This document shows, in pieces, positions 1 through 11,211 of a stretch of 64,000 nt of DNA. The notes beneath the pieces are model-generated. The model saw only the letters and a program-made list of their open reading frames with translations, ran no database searches and was not told the DNA's origin. Source of the DNA: Raphanus sativus (taxonomy: Eukaryota; Streptophyta; Magnoliopsida; Brassicales; Brassicaceae); assembly GCF_000801105.2 (NCBI RefSeq), contig NC_079514.1, forward strand, positions 24,096,293 to 24,160,292, given 5' to 3'. The position numbers and the translations under genes are program-made. How positions within the stretch are numbered: position 1 is the first letter of the stretch; each line of letters begins with the position of its first letter.

Positions 1-331
1 CCCATGTGTTGTCCTAATTGGTGAAATTCCAATTTTGTCCTTCAGGTCGTCCTGGTTAATATCAATCGATATGATACTAGCGATGTCGATCGATGGACGA
101 TGTCGTTTTGCTGGATGAAGTAGATAATCGATCGATGGTGGGCGTTTGATGTCGATCTATTGTGGGAATCGAATTGCATATCTGTCATTCTCCAAGTAAT
201 TTTCCCAAGCTCTCTCTTCCCAATAGTCTGCATCATGTTCTTCATTGTGGTCTCCATTGTGGGAAGAGGTGGCTATGTCTACTGCAAAATTTTTATGAAA
301 TCCGCTATCTGCCCAACTCCTTACTGAGTAA

Positions 332-1519
332 TCATCTTCCTTTCGGCTCTGGTGGGATGGCGAAATTTGGATAGCAGTGATATGGTAGATCGAGTTCATC
401 ATCTGGTGGGTCTCTGTCGATCGATGATCCATATTTGTTGTCGATCTCCTCTGACTTGCAAGTGTCGATCGATGATGTTAAAATACTGTCGATCGATCCC
501 GAGTACTCCGTCTCATACTCGACTTCACAATGACAAACTGCTATGATACCAGTATCATCTTCCTTTACCAGTGATTTGGCTGGTGGTTTGCCAAGCTTGA
601 CATGTTCGTAGTGGATCTCTGGATCTATCATAGTCAAGCACATCCTGTTGGTGTTCATGTCACATATGGCTCCTATTGTAGCCATAAATGCTCTTCCAAG
701 TAAAAGGGAAGAGTTCCAATTTAGCTTGATGTCTATGACATGAAAATCCACAGGGATGATAGCATTACCAATATATACTTCCAGGTCTTTGATGAAGCCT
801 CCAGAGTTTATCTGAGAGTAATCCACGAAAGTAAAGATCTCTGGTGAAGGCTCTATTTGCAGGCCCAGATAGTCTGCCATGACCTTTGGTAAGATGCTGA
901 CTGATGAACCAGTGTCACATAGTGCATGAGGAAATTCAATCCCTTGTACCACACAGGGTATTGTAAACTTCCCAGGATAACACTTCTTCGGCAAAGTAAT
1001 CCTTTTCCTCATATCTTCTCTGACATTGTCAAACCTTCTCCTGATGTCAGTTTCAGTCTCCCTTGTTTCTCTGAAGAACATCCACAATCTGCTTGTGAAG
1101 TAAACCTCCTCAAAAGGTTTCTCTGGTGGGATTCTGATAACTCTCTTAGTGAAACCATCAATCTCCTTTGCATTAGCTTCCTTGTTAAGGTTCTTAGGAA
1201 TCTTCTCCTTCCTACTCCTTAACCTTCTTCCTTCAGTTCCCTCTGATGTAGGTGGAGTGTCTGAAGGGTTACCCGTGATCATTTTAGGGTTAGTTTGTGG
1301 TTTCGGTGTGGGTCTGAGTGCATTGATTCGGTTGCTGTCTATCGATGGTAGTTGCACTCGGTATGTGAGAGGTGCGTGTCGATCGATAGGTGGAGAAAAG
1401 GGTCGATCGATACGGTTCTCATCTCTGTGTCGATCGATGAGTGGCTCGTCTCGTCGGTCGATATCTTCGTAGGTGTGGGTGGGTGGGTGGGTATGGATGA
1501 GAAGCCGTGAATTCAGCAT
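332..1519 (-). pseudogene. Athila-like protease region
   Basis: Aspartic protease region that would cleave the polyprotein. The active-site motif is ALCDTGSSVSILPK, followed by a LLLGRAFMAT flap-like segment. The N-terminal third is rich in SIDR/PIDRH words encoded by TCGATCGAT repeats. The frame ends with a stop at 332. A further short open stretch in another frame (432-157) continues the linker toward pol, so another frameshift is likely near 340-430. RT is not reached within the window. Confidence 0.75.
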
Positions 1520-2123
1520 GTGTCAATATCCTAACCGCGTTGCAATCTGCAATCGTGTCCGGAAATGACATCGTCGATGTCGATCGATGTGGACTAGCTG
1601 GTGTCGATCGACACCATTGTGATCCACCGAGACTTAGTGAACTTTCCACTTCAAAGTCTCCTTCTTGTAGCTTCTCCTGTTTCACCACTTGCCAGAAATC
1701 ATAATCTATGATAGCATTGACGTGGTGTTTCCTATTTCCTTCCCCTACTTCCTTAGAAGTTTCAATCCTCCTGTTAGAGTCTTCAGTCTGGACGATCTGT
1801 GTCTCAAGTTTCTTAACTTGAGTGCAAATGGTGTCTATCCTTGTGGTCAGATTGTTGAAGACATAATCAATCTTCCCATTGAAGTCTATTGTAAGCTTCT
1901 GCTGACCTTCCAGAACACTATCAATCATGGCATCAAACTTACTCTCCTGGGTGGGTGGCGGTGGGTTTTGGTAAGCTGAGTTGCCGTAGTTCCTTGTGTT
2001 GGTGAAGGGTTTCTGATACTGTGAACTCTGGTTGTAGTTGCTCTTCTGACTACTGCCAAAAAAGTTTTTGTTTCCACTCTGGTTTCCGTAACTCTGAAAT
2101 CCAGTACCTCCAATGTAGTTCAC
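1419..2123 (-). pseudogene. Athila-like gag C-terminal/linker segment
   Basis: Frameshifted continuation of gag. It starts with a Gly/Asn/Gln-rich stretch (NYIGGTGFQSYGNQSG) typical of the region after the Athila capsid domain, followed by a coiled-coil-like segment (IDYVFNNLTTRIDTICTQVKKLETQI). There is no clear CCHC knuckle. It loses frame in a GGGT microsatellite at about 1475-1492, after which the protease ORF continues in another frame. No independent start is expected; this is one broken gag-pro reading frame. Confidence 0.6.
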
Positions 2124-2131
2124 ATCTTCCT

Positions 2132-3301
2132 CTATATCATCTTCTTAGCCTCTCCTTCTTCAGGTGAGCAGACTGGCTGCCCTAGAAATGCACGTAAAGC
2201 GTCTATCTTGGCTCTGACTTCATTCATCTGGTCTTCCCTGATGGCTGGAACCGATTTCTTCTTGTCAGAGTCAGTGTTCTTGGTACTGCTGCTGTTGGCT
2301 AGGTTCTCAATAAGTCTCACAGCCTCTATTGGATTCCTAGTGTTGAAGTTCCCCTCACTAGCAGTATCAAGAGCCATTTGATACCTTAAGGCGATACCTC
2401 TGTAGAAAGTGCTTATCAGCTGCACTTCATTGAATCCATGGTGTGGACAGTCTCGCTGGAAGAACTTGAATCTGATCCACGCGTCTTTAAAAGTCTCACT
2501 AGGCTTTTGCGCGAAAGTGGCGATTTTGCTTCTTAAGTCTTCAGCGCGTGCCTCATCAAAGAAATTACGCAGGAAGGCGTTTTTGATGTCGGCCCAGGAT
2601 GTCAGTGATCCTGTAGGTAGCTGCTTGAGCCAGTGCGAAGCTTCTCCAATCAGTGAGTATTTGAAGAGCTTGCAGAGTAGGTAGTCCTCAGGGACTCCAT
2701 CCATACGAATAGCAGCGATAAGATCCTCGAACCTCTCCAGATGGTCCATAGGATGCTTGTGTGATAGTCCAGAATAAGGTATCTGAGACACGAGAGAGTA
2801 GTACTGAGGCTTGAGCTCGAAGTTCGGCTTCTGAATCTCTGGAAGTCAAATAGCTGATCTGTTGGTGTAGTACTCGTCTGGACGGTTATAATCTGCCAAC
2901 GATCGTGTTTGAGCTTCTCCTGGAGCCTCAGCTTCAGGCTCAGGGATTATGTTTCCCTGAGCATCTAGCTTCTGACCTATTGCATTACGCAGATGACCAT
3001 CTTGGTCATACAGGTTTCCATTCTCGCCCTGCATGAGAATAACAATCGCGACCATGCTTCGCGGAGTAGTGTCGATCGATATACAGTTAGAAGTATCGAA
3101 CGATGTGGATCGGCAAACGGTATCGGTCGACGGTGTTGTCTGAGTGTCGGTCGACTGTTGAACGTGAGTATCAGTCGATGGTTCTGCGGTTCTGTCGATC
3201 GATGCGGAGCGTAGGTCTTTGCGGATTGAGCGTTCCAAGTGTGCAGGATCTTCTGAGAATAATAGTTGATTTCCCCTGTTGCTTCTGGTACTGCTGGGCA
3301 T
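2132..3301 (-). pseudogene. Athila-like gag, interrupted
   Basis: Gag capsid-type protein that would form the particle around the element RNA. The frame opens at ATG 3301, 90 nt inside the PBS, and runs to a TGA at 2846-2848. The same frame continues past this stop to 2132, so the TGA is a premature stop. The part after it has the retrotransposon-gag signature: MDHLERFEDLIAAI, ASHWLKQLP, the FYRGI segment and a LIENLA segment. The N-terminal part is rich in SIDR/STDT-type repeats encoded by TCGATCGAT words. A 1-bp frameshift near 2143 separates it from the next segment. Confidence 0.75.
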
Positions 3302-3390
3302 GTACCTGAAAAGACAAGAAAAATTTTAAATCAGAAAGGGGGTAAAAGAAAAACCTAAGATTAATAAGATTAAATCTAATGGTGATCAAA

Positions 3391-3414
3391 GATCCCCGGC
3401 AACGGCGCCAAATT
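3391..3414 (-). other. Primer binding site, Athila-like element
   Basis: Read on the minus strand this is TTTGGCGCCGTTGCCGGGG plus a few bases, the tRNA-complementary site common in plant Ty3/gypsy elements, directly after the LTR end (TGTCA). It fixes the element's orientation as minus. Confidence 0.85.
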
Positions 3415-4775
3415 TGACAGTGCTCAAATTACCCAGTAGAGCTTACTCTCTCAAATAAGAGGTACAGCTGTAGTACTTAGGGATCGAATCACGAGGAGCT
3501 AGGGAACCAATTAAATAAAATCTACTAATCAATCCTAGGCAAGGTTGGTTTATATGATAGAAATAAAAATAACAATTCCTAAAATGAGCAAGGTAGTTGC
3601 TCTAACTAACAATATGATGGGTTGTTTAAATATGATAAAGAGTGCTAGACATAGGGTTTCTATTCAGGAATGGAGATTATAATCTCTATAAATGCTTTAA
3701 CAAGTTGCTTGCATGATACTATAGATCTCAGCCGCTTAACTCAAGTGAAGTATCACTGGTTAAATAATCTAGATCTCTGGCCACACCTTTCGCATGATGA
3801 CACAGAAAAAGAGTCGGTCGATATCCTTTTGAGATATCGAGCGATACACCTTTTGCAGCGCCGATCGATTCACCTGTCGGGATATCGATCGACGGCTTCT
3901 AGATCTGCCTAGGCGCGAGCCGGATATGACCACAAGGTCTCAAGGAGGAACTGTCGTTCTTCTCAACAAGAGACAAGCAAGCTCAAATGGATAATTCAAG
4001 ATAATCAAAGATCCTAGTGATCTATGTTCTAGTTAGCTAATCTAAAACAAGCATAGGGTGCAATTCATTTGATAATTATCACAACTTAGCAATTATAGTT
4101 TGGGGCTAATCCCACAAACCTATTTAAACCCTAGATCTAACAAGTAGACTACTCAGACATAGCTAAGCAATTCATAACAATAGATAGATGAAAGAATTGC
4201 ATAGATAGAATAAAGTAGAAATACAAAAGGAGATGAGAAATCTCTCCAATCTCTCAAACAAATAAAACTCTAGTCTCTCTCTCACACTCTCTGCTTTTAG
4301 GGTTGTCAAGAGCTTGCTTCTTTCGAAGGTTGCCGTCAAAAGACACTTAGCAGAAATATTTAAGCATTTCCATTAGGTTAAAAACTCGTCAGGGGCAATC
4401 TCGTAATTTGGTGAAGTCTTGGTGAAGTAGTCGGCTAAACCATTTTGTCTTCGATATCGATCGACAACACTGGATGTGTATCGATCGATTATAATCTTCT
4501 AGTACGCGGATCTTCTCAGCTACATCGATCGACAACTCATGATGAGTATCGATCGATTATAATCGCAATGTTGACTTCCGACTTAGTCTTGAATGGTCAA
4601 CTCGGGTGTATCATCTCTTGCACTCCAAAATGCTCCAAAAACATCACTTTCTCACAAAATGCTCCTGAACCTGAAAACATACCTAACAGGCTAGAAAACA
4701 GATTAAATATATAATAAAATACTAGTATATCATGGTTAAAAACGGGTAAAATCCAAGTACAAGAACCTGAAAACA
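3415..4775 (-). repeat. 5' LTR of the Athila-like element
   Basis: On the minus strand the LTR would begin TGTTTTCAGG at 4775 and end GCACTGTCA at 3415, directly before the primer binding site. The length of about 1.36 kb fits Athila-type LTRs. It has no long ORF and contains several TCGATCGAT words (about 3835-3895 and 4450-4560). The 3415 boundary is firm because of the PBS. The 4775 boundary is inferred from the TG...CA rule and from where the MULE reading frame resumes. The partner LTR is outside the window. Confidence 0.6.
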
Positions 4776-5247
4776 TTACCATGCGTCATGTCGATTGCAA
4801 TCCCCTTGGCGCGGTGGCATTTCATGTAAGATGCAGAGACACGTAGATCTTCAAGTACAAGCTGCTGAAGCTGAATAGCTTTTGGTGCAGCAGTCGAGTC
4901 TCCGTACTTGCTGCGATAGATATGTGCTAAAACCTTAGAGGTGGCACACCACTTGTATAGTCGGTGTGTGTCCATATCTCAGGAATGGGCCAACTGACAT
5001 TTCTTGATGCTGTAATAGCCACATGCAGTTAGTTCCTTTGTGAGTATTCTCCAATCACAACGCTGGTCGTGGCAACTGAGCACAAATGAATGCCTACTGG
5101 TTCTTGTTTGCCTGAAATGAAACTGTTCCTTGATTGCATAGATGGCGAGGCCAATCTGGCAGTCTTGTTTGGAAGCATACATTTTCCCCATGCAAGGTTC
5201 GTGATAATCAATATCCAAATTTGGGACATCATCAGCTTCGTACAGTG
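4776..5247 (-). pseudogene. Mutator-like (MULE) transposase fragment
   Basis: Two collinear minus-strand segments (5218-4979 and 4975-4781), in one frame and separated by a TGA at 4979-4981, resemble the N-terminal part of plant MuDR-type transposases. The pattern includes GKMYASKQDCQIGLAIYAIK, a CDWRI core, then TSKVLAHIYRSKYG. The catalytic DDE region is missing. The Athila-like LTR abuts the left end and the TE1 LTR starts at 5248 on the right, so both retrotransposons appear to have inserted in or beside this older DNA transposon. Identification is by motif resemblance only. Confidence 0.65.
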
Positions 5248-5686
5248 TGTTGGGGAAAAATATCCAGACATAAGTTTCTCCAGCTTCCGGATAGGTCCTC
5301 GACTTCCAGACCCTTTCTCAAGAAGATACCAGGGATCGACCCCTGTCTTGGGTCCGACCCCTAGATCGGACCGACCCCTTGGAGCAAAATTGAAGTTTTC
5401 TACCCAATGGAAAAGTTCCATTTTTCCGATTATGGAAGAGTTCTATTACTTGAAGCCGACATCTACAACTATAAAAGGGGAGCCCAAACCCGTGAATAAG
5501 GGATCGACTTTCGGAGGCTTAGAGATTAGAGTTTAGGTGAATAGAACTAGGGTTTATACACCAATACGTTGTAGTCCCAACCATTATACTCAATAACATC
5601 TCTTTGCCCTCGATTTACATTTATGTCTTATAAATCTTCTAGTGTTATGTAGTACTAAAACGATCCTACACAAAAATACCCTAACA
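5248..5686 (+). repeat. 5' LTR of TE1
   Basis: Begins TGTTGGGG and ends CCCTAACA, imperfect inverted ends, with the PBS starting two bases later. TATAAAAG at 5470-5477 is a good candidate promoter. The LTR contains several direct CCGACCCC/GGGTCGACCCC-like words near 5335-5385. The sequence before it (CAGTG) would be the target-site copy, but the matching downstream copy is absent. Confidence 0.75.
5470..5477 (+). promoter_or_regulatory. TATA box in the TE1 LTR
   Basis: TATAAAAG about 220 bp before the LTR end, the expected position for the U3 promoter. There is no direct evidence of activity. Confidence 0.5.
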
Positions 5687-5687
5687 G

Positions 5688-5707
5688 TTTGGCGCTAGAA
5701 GGAGGGG
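5688..5707 (+). other. Primer binding site of TE1
   Basis: TTTGGCGCTAGAAGGAGGGG directly after the LTR. The same site is found on the minus strand in TE3 (21651-21673). Confidence 0.75.
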
Positions 5708-5721
5708 AGTGATCCAACTAC

Positions 5722-7230
5722 ATGACGATGACGCTAGAGGACGATACTAACCAGACGGAGATGACTCCGAGAGAGATCGAGCTCCTCAATAAGCTCGAAT
5801 TTCTTCAGAGTCAGGTTACCGATCTTCATAAAGCTCGGGAGACAACACCCGGAGGTCCTTAACTTCTCCTCGAAGTTCAAACCCTAAAAGACCAACTTGG
5901 AGAACACTCCAAGCAACTACATCAAAGCGCTGAGAAGCTAGACGCCATAGAGGCGGAGAATCTTGTCCTCCGACAAGAGAACCACACCCTTGGCGAAGCT
6001 AGCAACAAGCGAAAGCGGTTCCAAACTAGGGTACGACCCATGGCTTCACTCTACACTCCGCGTGATAGTGAAGAAGTACCTCGTCGACCCGCCTCAACCG
6101 AAGACGAACCCGAAAGCCGAGGAGTCGCGAACGATGGGAACCGAGTACAAGTGGATAGCTATTCCGATACGGAGGACGAAGAGTATTCACCCGATGATCC
6201 TGGAATCTCAGATCCGGCCCTAGCAGCCTACTTAGAAAGAGTGGTCTCCGAAAGGTTCGGCACCATTCAATCTATGGTAGAAAGGCTCCCAGGGGCAGCT
6301 TCTCCTATTCGAAGAAGTAATCAGGGGTCCTACTCCGATACACCTTTCGTGGAAGAGATTGCTTCGGTGGAGATGCCGCGAAAGTTTTCTTTCCCGAGCA
6401 TAAAGATGTATGAAGGTACTGGGGATCCCGACAATCATATTGCTCAGTACAAGCAATGTATGCTAGCAGTAGCAATCCCTCGAGATGCATGGGAAGCTAC
6501 CATGTGCAAATGATTCAGATCAACCTTGACCGGCCCTGCTCTCCAGTGGTATATCAACCTGCCTACCAAATCAATCAAATCCTTTGCAGCCCTTAGCGAT
6601 ATGTTCGTAGAGCAGTTCGCTAGTAGCCGTGACCTAGAGAAGAACTAAGATGATCTCTATGAGATCCTCCAGCATAGGAATGAGCCCCTTCGTTCTTACA
6701 TAGCTCGCTTCAACCAAGCAAAGGTGGCTATCCCTGAGTGCAACGCTGATACGGCTGTCTCAGCCTTTAAGAGGGGTCTACTTCCGGAGGGAGATCTCTA
6801 CAAGGAGCTGATCAAATACAAGTGCAGGATTATGGAAGACGTACTGTCTCGTGCTTGGGATCAAGTAAGATGGGAAGAAGACGTTGCTAGTAGGGCCAAA
6901 GCCGGTCCGAAGTATGATCAGAAGTTATCCAAGCCTACAAGGAGTGACCGCGATGAGCCTTCTCACTCTAGGTCCGCTAGGTAGACTAGTAACCCGAACA
7001 TGGGCAGGTATCAGCATCGACCTTTGCCTAGGTCCGAAGGGATGATGGTATCTACTTGGCCTGACATCTCCCATCTTACGATATCCAAACCGGAACTGAT
7101 TGGTGTTTTACGACAAATGGGTCCTCAAGTCAAGTGGCCTCCTAAGATGAAGCCGCAGAGGCTAATCGAAACCCCAAGCGATGGTGCGAGTTCCATAGTG
7201 ACCATGGTCATACTACGGAGGATTGCATAG
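5722..7230 (+). pseudogene. TE1 gag, multiply interrupted
   Basis: Gag frame beginning at ATG 5722, 15 nt after the PBS. It starts with a coiled-coil-like region rich in Glu and Leu. The capsid region follows, with recognisable FPSIKMYEGTGDPDNHI and LQWYINLP segments. In-frame stops at about 5860, 6511, 6646 and 6982 interrupt it, and a frameshift after about 7100 moves the zinc-knuckle-like CEFHSDHGHTTEDC motif (about 7188-7229) into the next ORF's frame. The family assignment to Ty3/gypsy gag is secure. Function is lost. Confidence 0.75.
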
Positions 7231-7238
7231 CCCTGAAG

Positions 7239-7941
7239 ATGGAAGTCGTCGAGCTCCTCAAGAAAGGCTACCTACGGGAGTTCCTCTTGGATAAAGCCAA
7301 GAACCTTCTAAATAAAGAAGGTCTCGGTCTCCCTATCGAGGCAGCTCCTGCATTGCCACCACAGCAAGACCGGTTGATCCATGTCATCACAGGCGGATCA
7401 GAAGTAAGCGGAATTAGCAGTGCCGCAGCCAAGAGGAGTACTCGCAATGCCAGGAACGGCCAAGAGGCCGAGGGTCCCAAGCGCCTGCTCCTTGGAAAAG
7501 ATGAGATCAGTTTCACTGCAAGGGAGCAGGAGAAGGTCCTTACCCCTCACCATGACGCTCTCGTCATTTCACTTACCATAGCAAACTTCTTGGTCAAGCG
7601 AATACTAGTAGATAATGGGAGCTCCAGCAACATAATCTTCCATCCGGCCTTCGTCGACCTGGGCTTGGAACCTACAGCTCTAACCAGAAAGGCAACTCCC
7701 CTCGTAGGCTTCAGCGAAGAATTCAAACAAACCTTAGGAGAGGTCCTACTTCCCGTGTATGCCGAAGGGGTAAACCAAGCCACGAAGTTCCTGGTCGTCG
7801 ACTGCCCCTCATCATACAACGTGATATTCGGAAGGCCTTGGATCCACGACCCCTTGGGGTATCAAAGTGGTCAAGGGAGATCAAGAGAATGCTAGGTCTT
7901 GCTATCAGACTACCCTTAAGGGAAAGACTCAGGTCTTATAG
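7239..7941 (+). pseudogene. TE1 protease domain, ending at a TAG before pol
   Basis: Protease part of gag-pro. It includes the region after the zinc knuckle, then the active site, seen as RILVDNGSSSNIIF (Asn-Gly replaces the usual Thr-Gly), and the [10 protein letters not shown] segment. The open frame stops at 7895 after a 1-bp frameshift near 7855. In the frame that matches relatives, the text runs on to a TAG at 7939-7941 followed by CAATTACAG and then pol. The mutated active site and the frameshift indicate a dead copy. Confidence 0.7.
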
Positions 7942-7950
7942 CAATTACAG
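7936..7950 (+). promoter_or_regulatory. Candidate stop-codon readthrough signal, TE1
   Basis: TTATAGCAATTACAG, with TAG at 7939-7941 in frame with the RT ORF. The codon before the stop is TTA rather than CAA. The 3' context CAATTA is conserved even though TE1 is otherwise diverged from TE2. Confidence 0.6.
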
Positions 7951-9543
7951 AAGAAGCTTCCGGCCCCACATACCGAAGAGCCGGAAGTGGAAGAAATGGA
8001 TGAGGTCCCACTCACGGAAGGGAACTCGAGCCGAAACTTAAAGATAGGCTCCAAGCTTCCAGAAGGCTTGAGAAGGAGACTGGTCGATTTCCTATCCAAC
8101 TCCGATTGCTTTGCCTGGTCTCATGAAGACATGCCTGGAATTGATCCCGATGTTATCATGCATCAACTCAAGGTGGACCCGATGCATCCTCCTGTCAGAC
8201 AGAAGAGAAGAAAATTCGCTCCTGAAAGGGACGAGATAATCAACGAAGAGGTCAAGAACCTACTAAATGCTAGATTCATACGAGAGGTGCAATACCCAGA
8301 ATGGCTAGTTAATGTAGTGGTCGTCAGGAAGAAGAATGGGAAGTGGAGAGTCTGCATCGATTTCACTGACCTTAATAAGTCCTGTCCTAAAGATCCTTTC
8401 CCTTTGCCTAACATCGACAAGCTAGTCGACGCAACGGCTGGACATGAGCTGATGAGTTTCATGGATGCGTTCTTTGGGTATAACCAGATCTTAATGCATC
8501 CTGACGATCAAGAGAAGACCTCATTCATGACCTCAAGGGGTATCTACTGTTACAAGGTTATGCCTTTCGGATTGAAGAACGCCGGCTCGACCTACCAAAG
8601 GCTTATCAACATGATGTTCGCCGATCAGATAGGGCAGACCATGGAAGTCTACATTGACGACATGTTGGTGAAGTCCCTAGATGCCAAAGACCATATCTCG
8701 CACCTTCAACAAGCCTTCACCACTCTCAGGAGGTACAACATGAAGCTAAACCCTTCAAAGTGCTCGTTCGGAGTAAGTTCTGGAAATTTCCTAGGGTACA
8801 TAGTCACCCACATGGGCATTGAAGCAAACCCAGAGCAGGTGAGAGCAATCCAGGTGATACCTTCACCTCGCAACGTGAAGGAGGTGCAAAGGCTGACAGG
8901 AAGGATGGCTGCTTTGAGTAGGTTCATCTCCAAGCTATCGGACAAATCGCATGCCTTCTTCGAAACTTTGAAGGATCCCAAGGACTTCCAATGGACCAAG
9001 AAATGTGGGCAAGCCCTATCCGATCTCAAGGCCTACCTCACTACTCCACCTCTCCTCTCAAAACCCTTGGAATGTGAGGTCCTGTTGCTCTATTTGGCGG
9101 TATCGGAACACGCAGTCAGTGCGGTCCTAGTAAGGGAAAAAGGAAGAAAACAGCATCCTATCTACTACGTGAGCAAATCTTTACTAGACGCGGAGACCCG
9201 CTATAGTCACCTCGAGAAGCTGGCCCTCGCCTTAGTTAACGCTGCCCGAAAGCTACGTCCTTACTTCCAGGCTCATCAAATCGTGATAGTCACCTCCTTC
9301 CCCATCAAGGCTGTTCTGCATAAACCAGAAGTGTCTGGACGACTAGCAAAATCAGCTATAGAGCTGGGGGAATACGATGTGATCTTCCGGCCTGCAACAG
9401 CCATCAAATCGCAAGTCCTCGCAGATTTCGTAGCTGAATTCTCTCCTGCCATGCTTCCAGCCCTAGAACAAGAGATAAAGCTCCGTGATAGCGAAGGGGA
9501 GAAAGGCGAATGGACACTGACGTTGATGGATCTAACAACGTAA
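7942..9543 (+). pseudogene. TE1 reverse transcriptase and gypsy RNase H
   Basis: Pol part 1. The frame is open from the TAG at 7939 to 9543. RT motifs appear in order: IREVQYPEWLVNVVVVRKKNGKW, VCIDFTDLNKSCPKDPFPLP, FMDAFFGYNQI, CYKVMPFGLKNAGSTYQRL, and the catalytic YIDDMLVKS (YIDD at 8650-8661). RNase H follows (YLAVSEHAVSAVLVREKGRK, then YYVSKSLLDAETRYSHLEK). A 1-bp deletion near 9521 shifts the frame at the start of the second RNase H, which continues in the next ORF. Confidence 0.85.
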
Positions 9544-11211
9544 GGGGCGCAGGCGTGGGACTAGTCCTAACTTCCCCCACAGGGGTATCAGCTTCAAGGG
9601 CCGTACGTTGCAACTTCAAAGCAACGAACAACGAAGCTGAGTATGAAGCTCTAATAGCAGGGCTGACACTCGCCCAACAGATGGGGGTGGAAAATATCCA
9701 GGTCTTCAGCGACTCACAACTGATCATAAGCCAAGTCCAAGGAGACTATCAGGCGAAATATCCGAGTATCATTAGATACCTATCCGTGGCTAAGCGACTA
9801 CTCGACAGGTTCCGACATTGTAAGCTCACCCAGATCCCTAGGGAGCACAACTCCCAGGCTGACGCTCTAGCTAACCTAGGATCTGCCCTAGAAACTACAA
9901 ATCATATGAGCATCCAACTACTGGTACTCCAATGGCCCGCAACCGAAAAGGAGACGGAACCTGAAGAAGTATCTGTGGTAGACGATGGAGAAACCTGGAT
10001 GACACCAATCATCAACTATCTAAGGTCCGACACCTTGCCTGAAGATCGAGACGAAAGTCGGAAGATAAGGCGCCAAGCTGCAAGTTATTGTTTTTCTGAG
10101 GGAAAACTATACCGAAGATCCTTTTCAGGACCCTATCTACGATGTCTTACCCCTAGAGAAGCCGACAGGATATTAAAAGAGCTGCATGAAGGAGAATGTG
10201 GTTCCCACTCTAGTGGTCGGAGCCTGGTACTCAGAGCCAGAAGGGCTGGATACTATTGGCCAACCATGGCGAGGGACTCCCTCAAACAAGCCAAGCTCTG
10301 TAGCCAATGCCAGAAGCACGCGCCAATCTCCAACCTTCCACCAGAGAACCTCAAATCGCTAAGTTCTCCTTGGCCCTTCCGAAAGTGGGGCATGGACATT
10401 GTAGGGCAAAAGATCTTTCTCCTAGTCGTGATAGACTATTTCACAAAGTGGGTGGAAGCTGAAGCACTAGCCAAGATAACGGATCTCCAAATCAGGAAAT
10501 TCCTATGGAATAACGTGATCACACGCTTCGGAACTCCCCATGAGATCGTCACAGACAACGGACCCCAGTTCACAAGCTACAACTTCCGAAAGTTCTGCAA
10601 GGACTGGAACATCAAGCTCTCCTACTCAGCACCACGACACCCTCAATCTAACGGCCAAGCCGAATCCACTAACAAGACAGTGGTGAACATGCTCAAGAAG
10701 CGCCTAGAAGACGCCCACGGGCGATGGGCTGAAGAGCTACACAGAGTACTATGGGCCTATCGGACAACCCCGAAGACAGCTACCCAGGAGACTCCCTTCT
10801 CCCTTGTCTATGGTGCTAATGTGGTGATACCCACAGAGGTGCACGTAAGGACCACGGTTTCTGAATTCCTTTCCCAGGAGGAGAATAACGAGCTAATGTC
10901 CCTGAGTCTAGACCTACTCGACGAAAAGAGGGAGGCGGCCCGCCTTAGAAATACGTCCTACCAGTTGAAAGTCGCCAAGAGCTACATCAAAAAGGTCAGA
11001 TCCAGAACCTTCCAGAAAGGGGACTGGGTCCTAAGGCGAGTCTGTGACCAAACAAGGGATAAATCAGCCGAATAACTCGCTCCTGGATGGGAAGGTCCCT
11101 ACAAGGTAATATAGGTGCAAGGGGCAGGAGCCTATAAGCTGGAAGACAGCGACGGCAAGGTCCAACCTAACTGCTGGAATGCCTTGCACCTCAAATTCTA
11201 TCACTTCTAGA
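9510..11211 (+). pseudogene. TE1 archaeal-type RNase H and integrase
   Basis: Pol part 2. It begins with the extra RNase H domain of Tat elements (DGSNNVRGAGVGLVL, NNEAEYEALIAGL, FSDSQLI, REHNSQADALANL). The integrase HHCC zinc finger (HEGECGSHSSGR, CSQCQKHAP) and the DDE core (GMDIVGQ, VTDNGPQF, NGQAESTNK) follow. A few codons appear missing between MDIVG and the FLLVVIDYFTKW segment (about 10404). The frame stops at 11075. The C-terminal GPYKV-type segment continues to 11211 across two stops. Confidence 0.85.

Larger units (their letters stand above)
1..4775 (-). mobile_element. Athila-like Ty3/gypsy element, 5' part
   Basis: This is the 5' part of a minus-strand LTR retrotransposon. Reading leftward from 4775 there is an LTR (3415-4775), a primer binding site, gag, and a protease domain. 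RT, RNase H and integrase are not in the window and should lie left of position 1. The Gag and protease sequences resemble the Athila lineage. The coding parts are interrupted by an in-frame TGA and by frameshifts, so this copy is defective. The right end abuts a MULE transposase fragment, which appears to be its insertion target. TCGATCGAT-like words are scattered through the LTR and coding region. Confidence 0.8.

Noticed and set aside
5090..5536. Plus-strand ORF across the MULE fragment and TE1 LTR
   Set aside because: It crosses the 5247/5248 element boundary, so it is a chance frame.
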